A DNA stretch of 64,000 bases from Desarmillaria ectypa (Eukaryota; Basidiomycota; Agaricomycetes; Agaricales; Physalacriaceae): the NCBI GenBank assembly GCA_030407005.1, contig JAUDYN010000003.1, positions 744,001 through 808,000 on the forward strand, in the 5' to 3' direction. Below the pieces are notes generated by a model. The model ran no database searches. It was not told where the DNA came from and saw only the letters and a list, made by a program, of their open reading frames with translations. Positions 22,630 to 34,057 of this stretch are shown piece after piece. The stretch's first letter is position 1; every line of letters begins with the position of its first letter. The position numbers and the translations under genes are program-made.

Positions 22630-25600
22630 CTGGTACTCTTGGATCGCTTTCAATGCATTCATCATCTCATTTTCTCATACCCATGAGTTGTGCTCACAGG
22701 TCCATCCTTTCTATTTGACCAGGTAGTCTGTGACTTCCCTGGATGGTTGTCCTCTCTTGGATCATACCTTTCTGATGCACGAGTCCAAGACTTCTTCAAT
22801 TTCATATTCCTCTTGACCATCGACGAGGTCTGGAGGAGGTGGCAGTAGTTGCTGTTGATTGGGGAATGAAGGTTTAACATAGGAGGTTAACAGCTTTTCA
22901 TTGAATCGTGGGTGGATCTTCCAGTGGGATGGCAGCTTCAATTTGTATGCTGCTGCTCCTAACTTCTCAACAATTTTGAATGGTCCCATTCACTTGTCAT
23001 CGAGTTTCTTCTTAGGTCATAGAAGATGAAGGTTGGCGGTATCAAGCCAGACCTTATCCCCAATTCGGTACTCCCATGGAGCCTGTTTCCATTTATTGTA
23101 TTGTGCCTTCATTCACACCACTGCCTTTTCCAAGGCATCGTGGACTTCCTTATGGACCTTGGCCATAGTTTCAGTGAAGTTGACAGCTGCAGGATTTGCA
23201 AAGCTGGTTTTCTGAATTGACTCAGGAATGAGTCAGGGGTTGCATCCGTATAGGACCATGAAGGGACTTTTGCCTATAGCCAAATGAGTTTGGTTATTGT
23301 GGGTGAATTCGGTGAGGGGTAACCATGCTACCCAATCTGTTTGTCAGTGGTTGACAAAAATACGGAGGTATTTTTCAACCTCTTGGTTGACTCTCTCTGT
23401 CTGTCCATCTGTCTGGGGATGGTATGCTGTTGAGGCATTCTGCATAATGTCCAGCATTCAATAGAGTTCTTTCATGAATGCTGAGACAAACTGAGGTCCT
23501 TGGTCAGAGATAACCACTTGGGGCATACCATGCTTTGCATAGATGTGATTGCGAAGCATTAAGGCCCATCCTTCAGCAGATAATTCCTCATTACATGGAA
23601 TTAGAAGTATGTTCTTGGAGAATCGATCTACAATGACGAGTAGTGCATTGAATCCTTCTGACTCCAGAAGTTCTGTAACCATGTCAACTGAAATATGGGT
23701 CCATAGAGTGTTGGGGATTGTATTGGAATGAAGAGGTGCAGCCTTGGCCTGCATATTGCTCTTCATTTGTTGACAAGTTTTGCATCCCTTGATGTAGGAC
23801 TCAACGTCCCTTTTCATTTTCAGCCACTAATACTCGTAAAGAACGAGTTCCTTGGTCTTAGCGATTCCTGAGTGTCCAGCAGTGATGTGATCATGATATT
23901 GAGAAATGATCTCACCATATAGGACAGAGTCGTTAGGAATATAAACTCATCTGTCATATCACAGAATTTTATTTTTCTGGGTGATTCCTTGTTCGTGATT
24001 GAGGGATTTCTTGATTCCCTGATTCCACTGATTCCTCTGTCACATTGCATCTCTTATACACGTAATTCATTCTTCGACTGTGGGCAGTATTAATGCCTGG
24101 AAGTGTTCTGGGGATAGAACGATAACATCTTGATTGTCTTCCTTCCTCTGATCATGATTGTCTTGTCTACTGAGAAGATCAGCCTTCTTGTTCACCATTC
24201 CAGCTTTATGTTGAAGAATAAAGTGGTATTTGGCTAGTTTGGTGACCTATCAAGCTTGTCGACAGTTCAACTTCTGGGGTTTCTGGAAATACTGGAGATT
24301 CTGGTGATCTGTCCAGATCTCAATGGTTTCCTTTGCACCTATAAGATAATGGTGCCATTCTTCCAATGCAAGCATAATTGCTAGGAGCTCTTTGTCATAA
24401 ATCTTATAGTTGTGCTCTATGACTATCAACGCTTTTGACATGAAGGCAACTGGCCTCCATTTGCTGTTCTATTCTTGGCTTAGAATGGCACCAATAGCAC
24501 CATTGCTGGCGTCAGCCTCTACTTGGAATTTTCCATCATCAGAGAGAATCGTTAGAACTACATTTGTTGTCATCAACTTCTTGAGTTGACAGAAAGCTTG
24601 TTCTTGTTCTGATCCCCATGTCCAGTCCACCTTTCCAGTTAACTGGGTAAGAGGATGCATAATCTTGGAATAGTCTTGAATGAACTTCCGATAGAAGTTC
24701 ATGAATCCTAAAAAAGATTGTAATTCTTTCTTCTTTGTCGGAGTGGGCCATTCTGCTATGCCTACGATCTTGACTGGATCCATGCAGATAGCATCTTCGC
24801 TAATGATAACTCCTAAGTATTCAGTTTTAAGCACTTCAAACTCACATTTCTCAGCTTTAAGAAATAGCTTGTTTTCTCAAAGACATTGGAGAACTTGTCA
24901 AACTATGTCTCGGTGTTCGGAGAGAGACTTCGTGAAAATCAAAATATCATTGAGGTAAATGGTAACTTTCCCTCTGGCAATCAGATTCTTAAAAATATCA
25001 TTCATCATCCACTGGAATGTTGCCAGTGAATTTGTGAGTCCAAAGAACATGACTGTGGGTTCAAATAGCCCTCGGTTAGTCCTGAACATGGCTTTTTCTT
25101 CATCTCCATCTCTGATATGTATATTGTTGTATCCCCATCGAACATCTAATTTGGAGAAGTATTTTGCTCTGCATAACTTGTTGATAAGTTCAGAGATCAG
25201 GGGAAGAGGATATTGATTCTTGATCATCATTTCATTCAGTTTTTGGTAATCCTGAATAGGTCATAGAGAGCCATTCTTTTTCTTGACGAAGAAGAAGAGG
25301 GAGGCAAATGGAGATTTCGAGGAATGGATTCATCCTGAGACTAAGTTCTCATCCAAGAACTTGTCCAGTTGTTCTTGCTCATTTCTATTAAGCAGGTAGA
25401 CTTTACAGTCTAGAGTTGATTTCGCATTGGGAACCAGCTCGATCATGTGGTCCCAAGGTCTTCTTTCTGGTAGATCGTCAAAGCTTTCTTTTGAGAATAG
25501 ATCTCTAAAGCTTTGATACTGAGGAGGTACGAGCTCCTCAAAGGTCTGTTTTGGTTTCTCAGCATTTGCTGCTACCGCCAGTTCATTTGCATGATGGACC

Positions 25601-26060
25601 GCTTTAAGGATGATTTCTTCTTGCATATTGATGGCAAGAATACTTTCGCCTTCTTCCAGTTCTTTGTCCCATCAGTCTTTCCCATCTGTGTCAGGCAGCA
25701 TGAAGTGGTTCTGAACACAATGACACTGTCTGAATGTTATGGTTCCCACCTTCCAGTTAATGAAAGGGTTGTGGTGTTTAAGCCAGTCGTGGCCCAAGTA
25801 CATGGTCTTGGAGCCCAAGTTAGTGACTGCAAGGTTGATTCATTCACTGTGGTCTCCGATGGTCATTTGGAGTTCCACAAATTCTGTGATGTTGCCTGCC
25901 TTATTGTGTGTTCTATCAGCATTATAGACTGGTATTGGGGTGGTGGCCTTTCTCATGTCCAACTGGTGTTGTTGGATATAGGTTCAATTGATAGAGCTGC
26001 CTGTACAGCCACTATCCAACAATGCATGGGTTGTCAATGTCTGTTTCCTGGTACATGGGG
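22630..26060 (-). pseudogene. Gypsy pol (protease, RT, RNase H, integrase, chromodomain), decayed
   Basis: In element order: protease LLDSGCTGS (about 25990-26030); RT from about 25230 with LDVRWGYNNIHI and an active site reading YLND (Asn codon 24949-24951) where the family has YxDD; RNase H VEADASNGAIGAI (about 24490-24530) and the helix DKELLAIMLALEEWHHY; integrase with CKTCQQMK, HISVDMVTEL and VISDQGPQF (about 23470-23780); a linker MGPFKIVEKLGAAAYKL; and a chromodomain-like tail EYEIEEVLDS…KGW (about 22640-22840). Stops replace expected Arg (CGA to TGA) and Trp (TGG to TAG/TGA) codons throughout. Chromodomains in this position target insertion to marked chromatin in chromoviruses. Not functional. 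Confidence 0.88.
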
Positions 26061-27299
26061 AAAGCTGGATATCCACCAGAAAGTCTCAGCCTGAGCTTCT
26101 GGTACCATGGATATAGCGGATCGGTTTGTAGAGTTCATAGAGTTGCTTGTGCGCAGAGCTCTCTCCAGTTCTCAAGCTCTGAATGAGCTCATCATCTATT
26201 TCTCCAAGTTGCTTGGGATGAACCCAAATGGAGAGAACTGCTTTGATGATTGCCAAGTTCTTGGAGCTGCATACAGCATGCAGAGTCCAATCAATTCCAA
26301 ATGGTCTGTACCATTAGGAATCATCTGCCTTCCTTTCAGACAGGACTTTGGGTTTGGTGCTTCCCTGTATATTTGGAAGACCTTGAGTTCGATGCTTCCC
26401 TGTACATTCAAAAGACTTTGAGTTTAGTACCCCCTTGTTAGGTAGGGTGTCAGGTTCAGTACTTCCCAGTACATCAGGAAGACTTAGAGTTCAATACTCC
26501 CTAGTGCATTGGGAAGGTTTTGGTGTTCCCCTGTACATCAGGGTACTGGCTTTGGACTGGCTGGCTTGCCATAGTCAAAAAGCAGTGTTATCTTCTTCAT
26601 CAGATACTTCGACGATAGTGGTTCTGCTGAAATACCCCCTCTTTATCACCTGGGTGCTAGCGACTTCCCCCTATTCTTCCACTTTAGTTTGCTCAGGAAC
26701 TTCCCAGGCCTTGGAAGGAGTCTAGTATCAGCTTGACTACTAGCCATTGCGGCAGAGTACTGAGCAGTAGTGGCTGGGGTGAATCTCATCAGCATTGCCG
26801 TCAGCTGCACTACCAGCTGTTCTCTCACTGGTCTGGCTAGCACATGGCTCTGGTCCTTGGTGGGTGCTCTCCTGGTCCCCTGCTGACCCTGGCAAGGCTG
26901 GTGGGCTTGTCCCTCCACTCAAGAAGGACACTGGGATGTTTGGACTTCTGGGAGGCCTGAAGGAGTCCTGCCTACTAGTCCCTGCCCATCGCTGATCACT
27001 CAGTGGCGTATCCAGTGAGCTAAGTTCATTGGACTTCGTGGTGATGCCAGCACCACCTGGCAAGTCCCATATCTCATCAGGGGCTTGGGATTTGTCACTA
27101 CAGATACTCATGTTAGCTTCTTGAAGAAGAATGATGTACCTGTTTTTATTTGATTCTTGATTGGTCTTCAGCTTCAGGGTCTGTGAAGTCATGTGATATA
27201 TATTGTTTTTCATATGTAATTGCCTGTCATCATAGTAATTAGTCCAACCCATAGAAACCGAGGACTGACCTTCAGACTTGGTCAAGCAAGGAGAATCGA

Positions 27300-29760
27300 A
27301 CCCTTGTCGACCTAGTTTTTTACTTCCTCAACCTTGGACATAACTGGCCCCACTTTGTTAGTGGGCCCCAAGGATCTTACTACATTCTTCTCTTTTCTCT
27401 TAGGGCAATCTCTGCTCAGATGACCTTTCTTGTCACATCTGAAGCAGCACCTCTCAGCTCATTGCCGGTCTAAGTCCATGGGCTTCCCCACCCCTCCATA
27501 AGTTATTCACCAACCAGTTCCAGCATTCCGACTGATCCCACTGCTGGCAGTCGGCTTGGGGGCCAAGAAACTTGTTGCCCCAGCAGTGGGTTTGCCACTG
27601 GGCTGCTGTTGTTAGAGACATGGGCCTTGCTTCTGGCCGTCCCGGAGCGTACTAGTGGTCTGATCAAAGACCTATTTCTGCTGTCTCTCTTTATACATGC
27701 GTAAGATATGCTCCTTTCATTCGGGGTATGAGCATGGGATGTTGATGCCCATATTGAAAATGAAGGTGGTGTATGAACTAGGAACTCCTAGTCGTACTGC
27801 CTTTACCATGGCACCATGCTCGGCTTCATCGGTTCTTCGGCCTGCTAGCTTGGCTTCTTTCTCAAGCTTCTGAAAATAGTGGGAGGTGAGCTGCACTCCT
27901 ATGCAGAGATCAAACATCCACTTCTCGTGGATCTCCTTGATGGCAGGATCCCAGAATTGTCATGTGACTAGGTCAATGAAGTCAGCCCAGTCAGGGTATC
28001 TGAAATGAGCAGCGGTCCCATCATATGAATCACCAACCCAGTATTTGGGTCTCTTATAGACCCACCAGTCCTTGGTGGCACTCTCAAAATAGGATGTTGT
28101 GAACAATACCAGGTGTGATAGCACCTGGAAATAGTGTCGAAACACTTCGAAATAGGTGATGCAATCACCTATGAAGCATTCGATGCTGTCATGGTCCCCT
28201 TTGAATGGTGAGAGTACTTTGACGAGTATCAGTTTGATGCTCAGGTATGGGGCATCAGTGGTGGCATTCCCAATGGGGTTGGGAATAGGGTCAGGAGGAC
28301 TCTTACCAGGAGACAGTCTTGGGATTGAATAATGATCCAGCCATGGATCCGGGTATCCTCTGGGTGGCTTCCCAGATAGTCTGCCCCTCTCAGGCTTCTT
28401 TCCCTTCTCCTGGTCACAGAGGTAATCTGTCATCATCTTGCAGGTGGACTCCTCCCAATCTAGCTTCTTGCATATTTCTGCAATGTGCCTCTCCTTCTCG
28501 GCCAATGTGGTTTTCATCTGTTGGCAGAGCTCTTCAGCTGTGGCAGGAGTTCTTGATGCCCCTGTAGTGGCATTTCCTGCAGGGATGTTTTCTGCTTCCA
28601 TGTCTTCTTCTGCCCCTGCAAAGAGAAGACTGCCATTCTGATAAGGGTGGTAGCCTTGGTGATGCACCCTATGATGTGGGGGTGAGTCAGAAAGTGGTCA
28701 TGGGTTTACAACCAGAGTATCTGGGGGATGGTCCAGATATATTTTATATTGGGGCTGATGATAGTCCAGCCCTCCATAGTAACCTGTATCATAGGTTAAC
28801 ATATCGTACTGGGGCCTTTGCCCCCAATCACTTCTCTCTTGCCACCTCCAGCCTCTATAAGTGCCAGAGGGTTCGCTTCAGTTCCCTCTGCTCCTCCTGA
28901 TCTCAGGCTCAAAGCTCTGGAAATAGATCTCCGGTGGAGGGGTGGAAAATACTCTGGTCCCAGTTTGCATGTATCCAGAAGTTAATGATGGTGGCCCAGT
29001 CTGGGTCTCAAATAGGGTCCCCTCAGTTGAGGGCCAATCACTCATCCATCTCTGGTCTGGGCTCATCCTAGAGGTCTCTTGCTTCAATGTCTCATCATTG
29101 AACTTCCCACACAGTGGTTCTGAAGGGGCCAAATATCCTTCGGTCGACCTCGGAGAGGTTGGGCCAGATGAAGTCCCCCCCATTTGGGTTGAAGGGGTCA
29201 TCAGAGGCACGGGGAGGGGCTAGAGTCAGGGTATCGCGCTCCCCATCGGACTCATCATTGGAGATTTCAATGACAGGGAGGGAGGAGGTGGAGATTGACC
29301 CTCCTCGGGGCCAGTTTTCGCAGCCCCAGGGGCCATATGGGTGGTTACAATCCATTGTGGGATCATCAGGGTTTTGGGGTCCATGGTAGGACCCATTGTC
29401 ACTATCGGGTGATGGGGATCAGGATTGTACCCTCCAGTGCTGCTGATAGAGGGCAGGGGTTGGGGGATGAGAGAGAGGGCTGGAATAAGGGGGTGGGGTG
29501 TCATTGAGCACAACCCGAATGTTCCTTGCATATTCTTGGGCTGCTGTGAAGGCAGTGGTGGGTCATTCCATCCAGTATCAGAGTAGAACTGCCCATACAT
29601 TATAGGCATGGGTGAACGAGGGCCCGGAAGTTGGGGGCCTCTCAGAAGTCGTGCTCCCCTCAGAGGAGGAGACAATAGTGAATTGTGCCCAGGGACAGAC
29701 AAGTGGTATCATCTCTCATTCTCCCAGTCAGGCAGTGGGTAACTCCCAGGGAAGGACATG
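27300..29760 (-). pseudogene. Gypsy gag with proline/glycine-rich N-terminal part, decayed
   Basis: A gag core at 28667-27717 contains a coiled-coil-like stretch (AEELCQQMKTTLAEKERHIA), KVLSPFKGDHDSIE and the capsid-like block WWVYKRPKYWVGDSYDG. A CCHC zinc knuckle CFRCDKKGHLSRDC lies at about 27405-27450. Upstream, at about 29760-28880, a Pro, Gly and Ser-rich region (for example GAAKTGPEEGQSPPPPSLS) precedes the core and makes this gag longer than usual for the family. Stops break the frame at several points. The segment 26060-27300 between knuckle and protease is low-complexity linker with no recognised domain. Confidence 0.75.
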
Positions 29761-30008
29761 ATCTGGGTGTCTTAGGAGTCAGGGTGGTGGATTGGGTCAG
29801 CGAACCTGCCACTGTCTGAGAAGAGTTTGAATTTCTTCCTCGTAGAGTAAAATGGCGAGGACCATAAAAAATGTTAAGAGAATGGCACTGCCAATGGCAA
29901 TGCTGAGAGAGATGGTTCTTGGTTCTTGTTAGTTTTCTTCTTCTGGCATGAAGAAGTGCTTCTTTATAGCTAGCATTTAAAGAAGCAGAAGGTGAATCTT
30001 TTGACTAA

Positions 30009-30426
30009 TGTTAGGTACCTGCTTAGTCATGAGACTTAGAATATCAGCTGACCTCTAAGGGCTGTTATGTATTTAAACAGTTATCCAGATAGAGATTTAG
30101 GCTTGGTCTTTAGTAAGGTGAGAATAAGAGGTTTATGATTAAAGTTTAGTCAAAAGATAGAGTACAACAGTGTAGTTTACTCTGTTTATATACTATTTCT
30201 ATGGTAATATATTTAGGTGAAACATTAGAGTCCATGCTTGAACGGTGTCGAAGCTGGATGGTCCAGAAGGATCATAGGTCCAATAGAAAGTGTCTGGGGT
30301 GACAGACGGTGAGAATGAGGGTAGTAGCTGGCGAATAGCTGGATATAAGTCAAAATCATTGATAGATTAGATGGCTGAGTCATGGATATGACTCGGATAA
30401 GATAAGATAACAGAAAAATCATAATA
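30009..30426 (-). repeat. Gypsy 5' LTR (418 bp)
   Basis: In element sense it begins TATTATGATTTTTC, where the other copy has TGTTATG, so the terminal TG has mutated to TA. It ends CCTAACA. Confidence 0.92.
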
Positions 30427-30431
30427 ACTAC
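30427..30431. repeat. Target-site duplication of the gypsy element, right copy
   Basis: ACTAC, an exact match to 21938-21942. Confidence 0.92.
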
Positions 30432-31758
30432 AAAGCCCATCTCATAGCACAAGGCTACTCACAGATTTCAGGAGTCAATTTTATGGAAACATTTACACCA
30501 GTTGTCTGTCTCAAATCTGTTCATGCTGCACTAGATATAGCTGCCATCAACAACCTCAAAATCAGTCAGATAGACATTAGAGGAGCTTACCTCAATGGAG
30601 AACTTGAGGAAAAAATATACATGTGCTAGCCTTCAGGCTATGATGATGAATTGGGTCATATCTGCAAATTATACAAGACTCTTTATGGGTTAAAACAGTC
30701 AGAACATGAGTGGAACCATGAATTCAATAGGAAACTGACCTCTATTGGATTCTCAAAGCTCAAAGTCGACCATTGCATCTATAAATGTGTCCAAAACAGC
30801 AGAACAGTATTTCTAACCGTATGGGTTGATAACCTGCTGATCTTTGCAGAAAAACCTGAGGATCTAGACAGAGTAAAAAAGGAGTTAGCAGGGCTGTTCA
30901 ACATCAAGAATATAGGAGAGCTAAAAAAAATCATTGGAATCAAAATAGAGAGGAACCATGACTATGGCATTATCTTATTATCCTAGCAACAATACATCAA
31001 GGGGATACTCATCTATTTTGGCCTCCACAATGCATCATCTGTTATCACTCCACTCAATCCTAATGTCACCCTGTGAAAACAACCAGCTGATGAATATGTT
31101 GAGCCTACTATCCAAGGCAGATACCAGTCTGCTATTGGCTCATTGATGTATGCTGCAATTTGCATGTGGCCTGACATCACATATGTCATACAGTTGTTAA
31201 GCCCATTCTCAAACAACTCAGGTCCTGAACACTGGTTAGCTGTAAAGTGAGTGTTTAGGTATCTATCTGAAACAAAGAACTTAAAGCTCACCTTCCAAGC
31301 CAATAAAGAATATGAGGTTCTCAGCACCAGATACACTGATGCAGATTATGCATCCAACCCAGATGACCAAAAGTCAGTCTCAGGCTATACCTACCTGTTG
31401 GGAGGTGGAGCATTCACATGGTCATCTAAGAAGCAGAATACACAGCTTTAGCACATGCAACATGTCAAGCAATCTAGAATCGCAATCTCTTAGCTGAATT
31501 AGAATATATCCAAGAAGAACCTACTTTGTTATTTGAGGACAACCAATCTACAATTGCCATCACCAGAGATCCACAATATCATGTGCAGTCAAAGCACTTT
31601 GATGTGCAGAATTATTTTGTCTATAAAAAAGTAGAATCTAGAGTCATCAAACTATTATATTACCCCACCAATGAAATAGTTGCCAACATTTTTATAAAAG
31701 CATTACTGAGGTCCAAGCATGAGAAGTTTATTTGCAAATTAGGCCTATTGCCATCTTG
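30432..31758 (+). pseudogene. Copia reverse transcriptase C-terminal part and RNase H, decayed
   Basis: Continues the frame broken at 21942 with KAHLIAQGYSQISGVNFMET and TPVVCLKSVHAALDIAA. Then QIDIRGAYLNGEL, LYKTLYGLKQS and an RT active site VDN (30825-30833) in place of VDD follow. RNase H shows YTDADYASNPDDQKSVSGYT (about 31330-31390) and DNQSTIAITRDP. The frame ends EKFICKLGLLPS before the polypurine tract. Several CAG or CGA codons are now stops. The second RT catalytic Asp is lost, so the enzyme would be dead even without the nested insertion. Confidence 0.88.
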
Positions 31759-31766
31759 AGAGGGAG

Positions 31767-32064
31767 TGTTGAAGATGCACTCAGCTGCATATAGCAATCC
31801 AGCAATTGGAGCAATGGTGAAGTGCACAAACCTTTGCACACCTTCTTCTTGACTCGATCATCTGTCTGTTCACTCAGCAATGAGTCAGACATAGACACTA
31901 GTAGATAATAGTATATTCTAGAAGTACCCACCTTGTAGTATATATACCAGGCAGACCAGCCCACCAATAATACAGATTAATATTCTCCCCCACCTCTCTC
32001 ACACAGTCAAGTCTTGTAGTTTACCACTGCACTCATAACCTCCATTTCACACTCTTTTACAACA
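31767..32064 (+). repeat. Copia 3' LTR (298 bp)
   Basis: Begins TGTTGAAGATGCAC after a purine tract and ends TTTTACAACA. It has the same length as the left LTR, with only transitions between them by hand count. Confidence 0.93.
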
Positions 32065-32069
32065 GTCGG
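32065..32069. repeat. Target-site duplication of the copia element, right copy
   Basis: GTCGG, matching the left GTCAG with one transition. Confidence 0.75.
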
Positions 32070-33008
32070 TGGACATGGTGGGCTGTTTTCTAAACAGATC
32101 GAGGAAGAAGAGTTATATTTATGTCAGTAGAATTTCATTTCCATCGGATAGCCGCACCGATGATCAGTCATCAAAGCTTGACAAATCCACTATTCAGGGA
32201 CACCTAGGTCTCCGTTATCAGATATGAACTTGAGAGCTTGAAGCCAAGACATGTTTTCATCACTGTACAATCAAAAAAAAGAACATTGAACGTAACGTAC
32301 GCGTAAGAAAGAATCTTGCAAATGTTCGCCGGGGCATTTCATTCCGGCTAAATATTCCAGAAAGTTAACGCGTGAACGTTAGTCCAAAATCACTTAGTCA
32401 TAGTGTACACAACCTCAGCATGGGGCTGGGGCATGCTGCGAGTTTCGCTAGTTCCAGTCAACAAGCATAAACTACAAGAGACTGTAACGCCTCAGCTTAG
32501 CAATTTATCGATAAGATGAGCAAATTGTTCTTTTCAAGTATCAGAGATCACGTCTTCCACAGCAGATTGTTCCTCCATGGCTAACAATAACTTGGAGCTG
32601 ATGGATATCTTGAAAGTCGTTTATGGCTGGACTAAAAAGTTTTATATCACGAACTTGCCAATGTCGCCAATCATCGCCAGCAAATCAACGGTTGGATATT
32701 GCAGCCTTTCGATATCGAGAAGATATACATGTTGTCGTCGTATATCAATGGAAGACCGACCCTTTCCACCCTAATTCCTTGCAGAAATTGAAAAGCATTA
32801 ACTTGTACAACATCAGCATAGCGCTGGTCACCAAATAGCGAGACTGGTGGCATCTCAGATGGATGTGCTGTTTCGCATGGTAGTGACCCTATACAGAGGT
32901 ATGATGGAATTGAGATGCCTTGGAGGGAGGATGAATATCAAATTGTGCGACTTGACAGAATCAATCACAGACCACAAACTTACACAGCAGTACACAATGG
33001 TACGTTGA
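32070..33008. other. Region between the retrotransposon and TRS31, no supported gene
   Basis: About 940 bp. The left part is probably the original upstream sequence of the MFS gene, pushed away by the insertion. ORFs of 60-71 codons occur on both strands at 32577-32853, but none has a recognisable motif, so no gene is called. Confidence 0.4.
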
Positions 33009-33885
33009 TTATTGCTTGAGCAATTCTTCTCGTTCAAGGACCGACTTTTCGAGTTTAATTAGAATCGTCGTCCGTGTGGGAAATTGGGCTGTGGGTGTAC
33101 TGTGTGCGGTGACGCGAGCGGGCTAGATCAGATGATATAAGTCCCAGGTACCGTCCAAGAATGGCCATGACATACGAAGCCTAGCCCGTCCAATACGGCT
33201 TCAACGATACCCGCAGTGAAGGACGAACAGCTTAATTGACTCATGTCCTTGGGAACGGAGATATGTCGCTCGATAGGCGGGTCATTGTCAATGATCATAT
33301 CTGTAAATATGAGCCCAAAAGGACAACACATGCTGCAATGACATACATTCATCTGCGTTCTCGACACTCTTCTCGATCGCATCCGCTGGCTTTCCAAAGA
33401 CAGCTCGCCAGACTTGTGTATGAATGGACATCAAGGAAGGCAGGAGCCGTATTTCTCGTTTCGGAGTCTTGGAGGATGATTCTGCACGCCATACCATGAG
33501 CTCAAGGACTCGAGCACCGATGCGATAGCCGAGGGTATTTAGTCTTGCGGTGATTGTTAGCTGATATAAGGAGTTTGAGGCAGGAGACGAACCGGCGTTC
33601 GAGATCATTAATACCACTAACGCGTTTCTGGGTATACTGCACTATTTCTGAGAAAAGAAAGCTGAAAGCGGCGCCAGAGACATCAGTCACGCGAGGTTTG
33701 TTGAGGTTCCTGTCGTATATGTTTGGTCTCGAGAGGACCTGCTTATTGGTGCCGAGGGCTGTGTTTATCGATGTAGCTGAAGGAATAGAATAACGAGAAC
33801 TTGTAGTTGGCGAGAGATGCTCTGCAGATGAAAGAGAAGAATTTGAGAGAACAGAAAACCTGGGATGGGGCTGGGAGTATGTCAT
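33009..33885 (-). CDS. TRS31: TRAPP complex subunit TRAPPC5/Trs31
   Basis: Exons join to NIYDRNLNKPRVTDVSGAAF, FLFSEIVQYTQKRVSGINDL, LGYRIGARVLELMVWR, IHTQVWRAVFGKPADAIEKS, ERHISVPKDMSQLSCSSFTA and a C-terminus TTILIKLEKSVLEREELLKQ. This is the full Bet3-like/Trs31 fold in order. TRAPP is a Rab (Ypt1) exchange factor and tether at the Golgi. The start chosen is MTYSQPHPRFSVL (ATG at 33885), because that is where family-like sequence begins. The frame stays open upstream to an ATG at 34059, which would overlap the start of the divergent BTB gene. Introns near 33310-33350, 33560-33600 and 33130-33180 are GT-AG. Confidence 0.9.
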
Positions 33886-34057
33886 GGGATAGTGGCCGTC
33901 AGGGTGAAAGGATATACTGGCTCCGGCCAAATAAGGCACGCGGCACGCTTTGATGTCAGTATCAGCAAGCGTCACCAATGAATCGCTGGGCCTATCCGCT
34001 AATGTCATTCTTGGCGCGCTTCCCTTTCCTTCCCAGGCTTCCAGGCGCCGTCGTCGC
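33886..34057. promoter_or_regulatory. Short bidirectional promoter between TRS31 and the BTB gene
   Basis: Only about 170 bp separate the preferred TRS31 start from the BTB ATG. Both genes must share control sequence here, or TRS31 begins further upstream. No TATA box is obvious. Confidence 0.45.

Larger units (their letters stand above)
21943..30426 (-). mobile_element. Ty3/gypsy LTR retrotransposon (chromovirus type) nested in the copia element
   Basis: The two LTRs are 418 bp each (21943-22360 and 30009-30426) and the element reads on the minus strand. Removing the element and one copy of its target duplication rejoins the copia RT frame (…VLYY then KAHLIAQGYSQ), which proves the nesting. 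Gene order in element sense is gag (about 29750-27300), protease, RT, RNase H, integrase and a C-terminal chromodomain (about 26060-22630). A G-run (CAAGGGGGTAA) next to the left LTR is the likely polypurine tract. By hand count the LTRs differ at about 28 of 418 sites, all transitions. Confidence 0.93.
18817..32064 (+). mobile_element. Ty1/copia LTR retrotransposon, split by a nested gypsy element
   Basis: Two 298-bp LTRs (18817-19114 and 31767-32064), both beginning TGTT and ending AACA, bound the element. A half-tRNA-iMet-type primer site follows the left LTR and a purine tract (TTGAGAGGGAG) precedes the right LTR. Plus-strand gag-pol sequence runs 19201-21942 and resumes at 30432 after the gypsy insertion. 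Without that insertion the element would be about 4.76 kb. By hand count the LTRs differ at 18 of 298 sites, all transitions. Many in-frame stops show it is dead. Confidence 0.93.

Noticed and set aside
25513..26094. 193-codon plus-strand ORF in the gypsy element
   Set aside because: It is antisense to the protease and RT region; codons make sense only on the minus strand.
27270..27330. tRNA B-box-like sequence (GGTTCGATTC on the minus strand)
   Set aside because: No A box, D arm or acceptor stem pairs around it, and it lies inside gypsy gag coding sequence.
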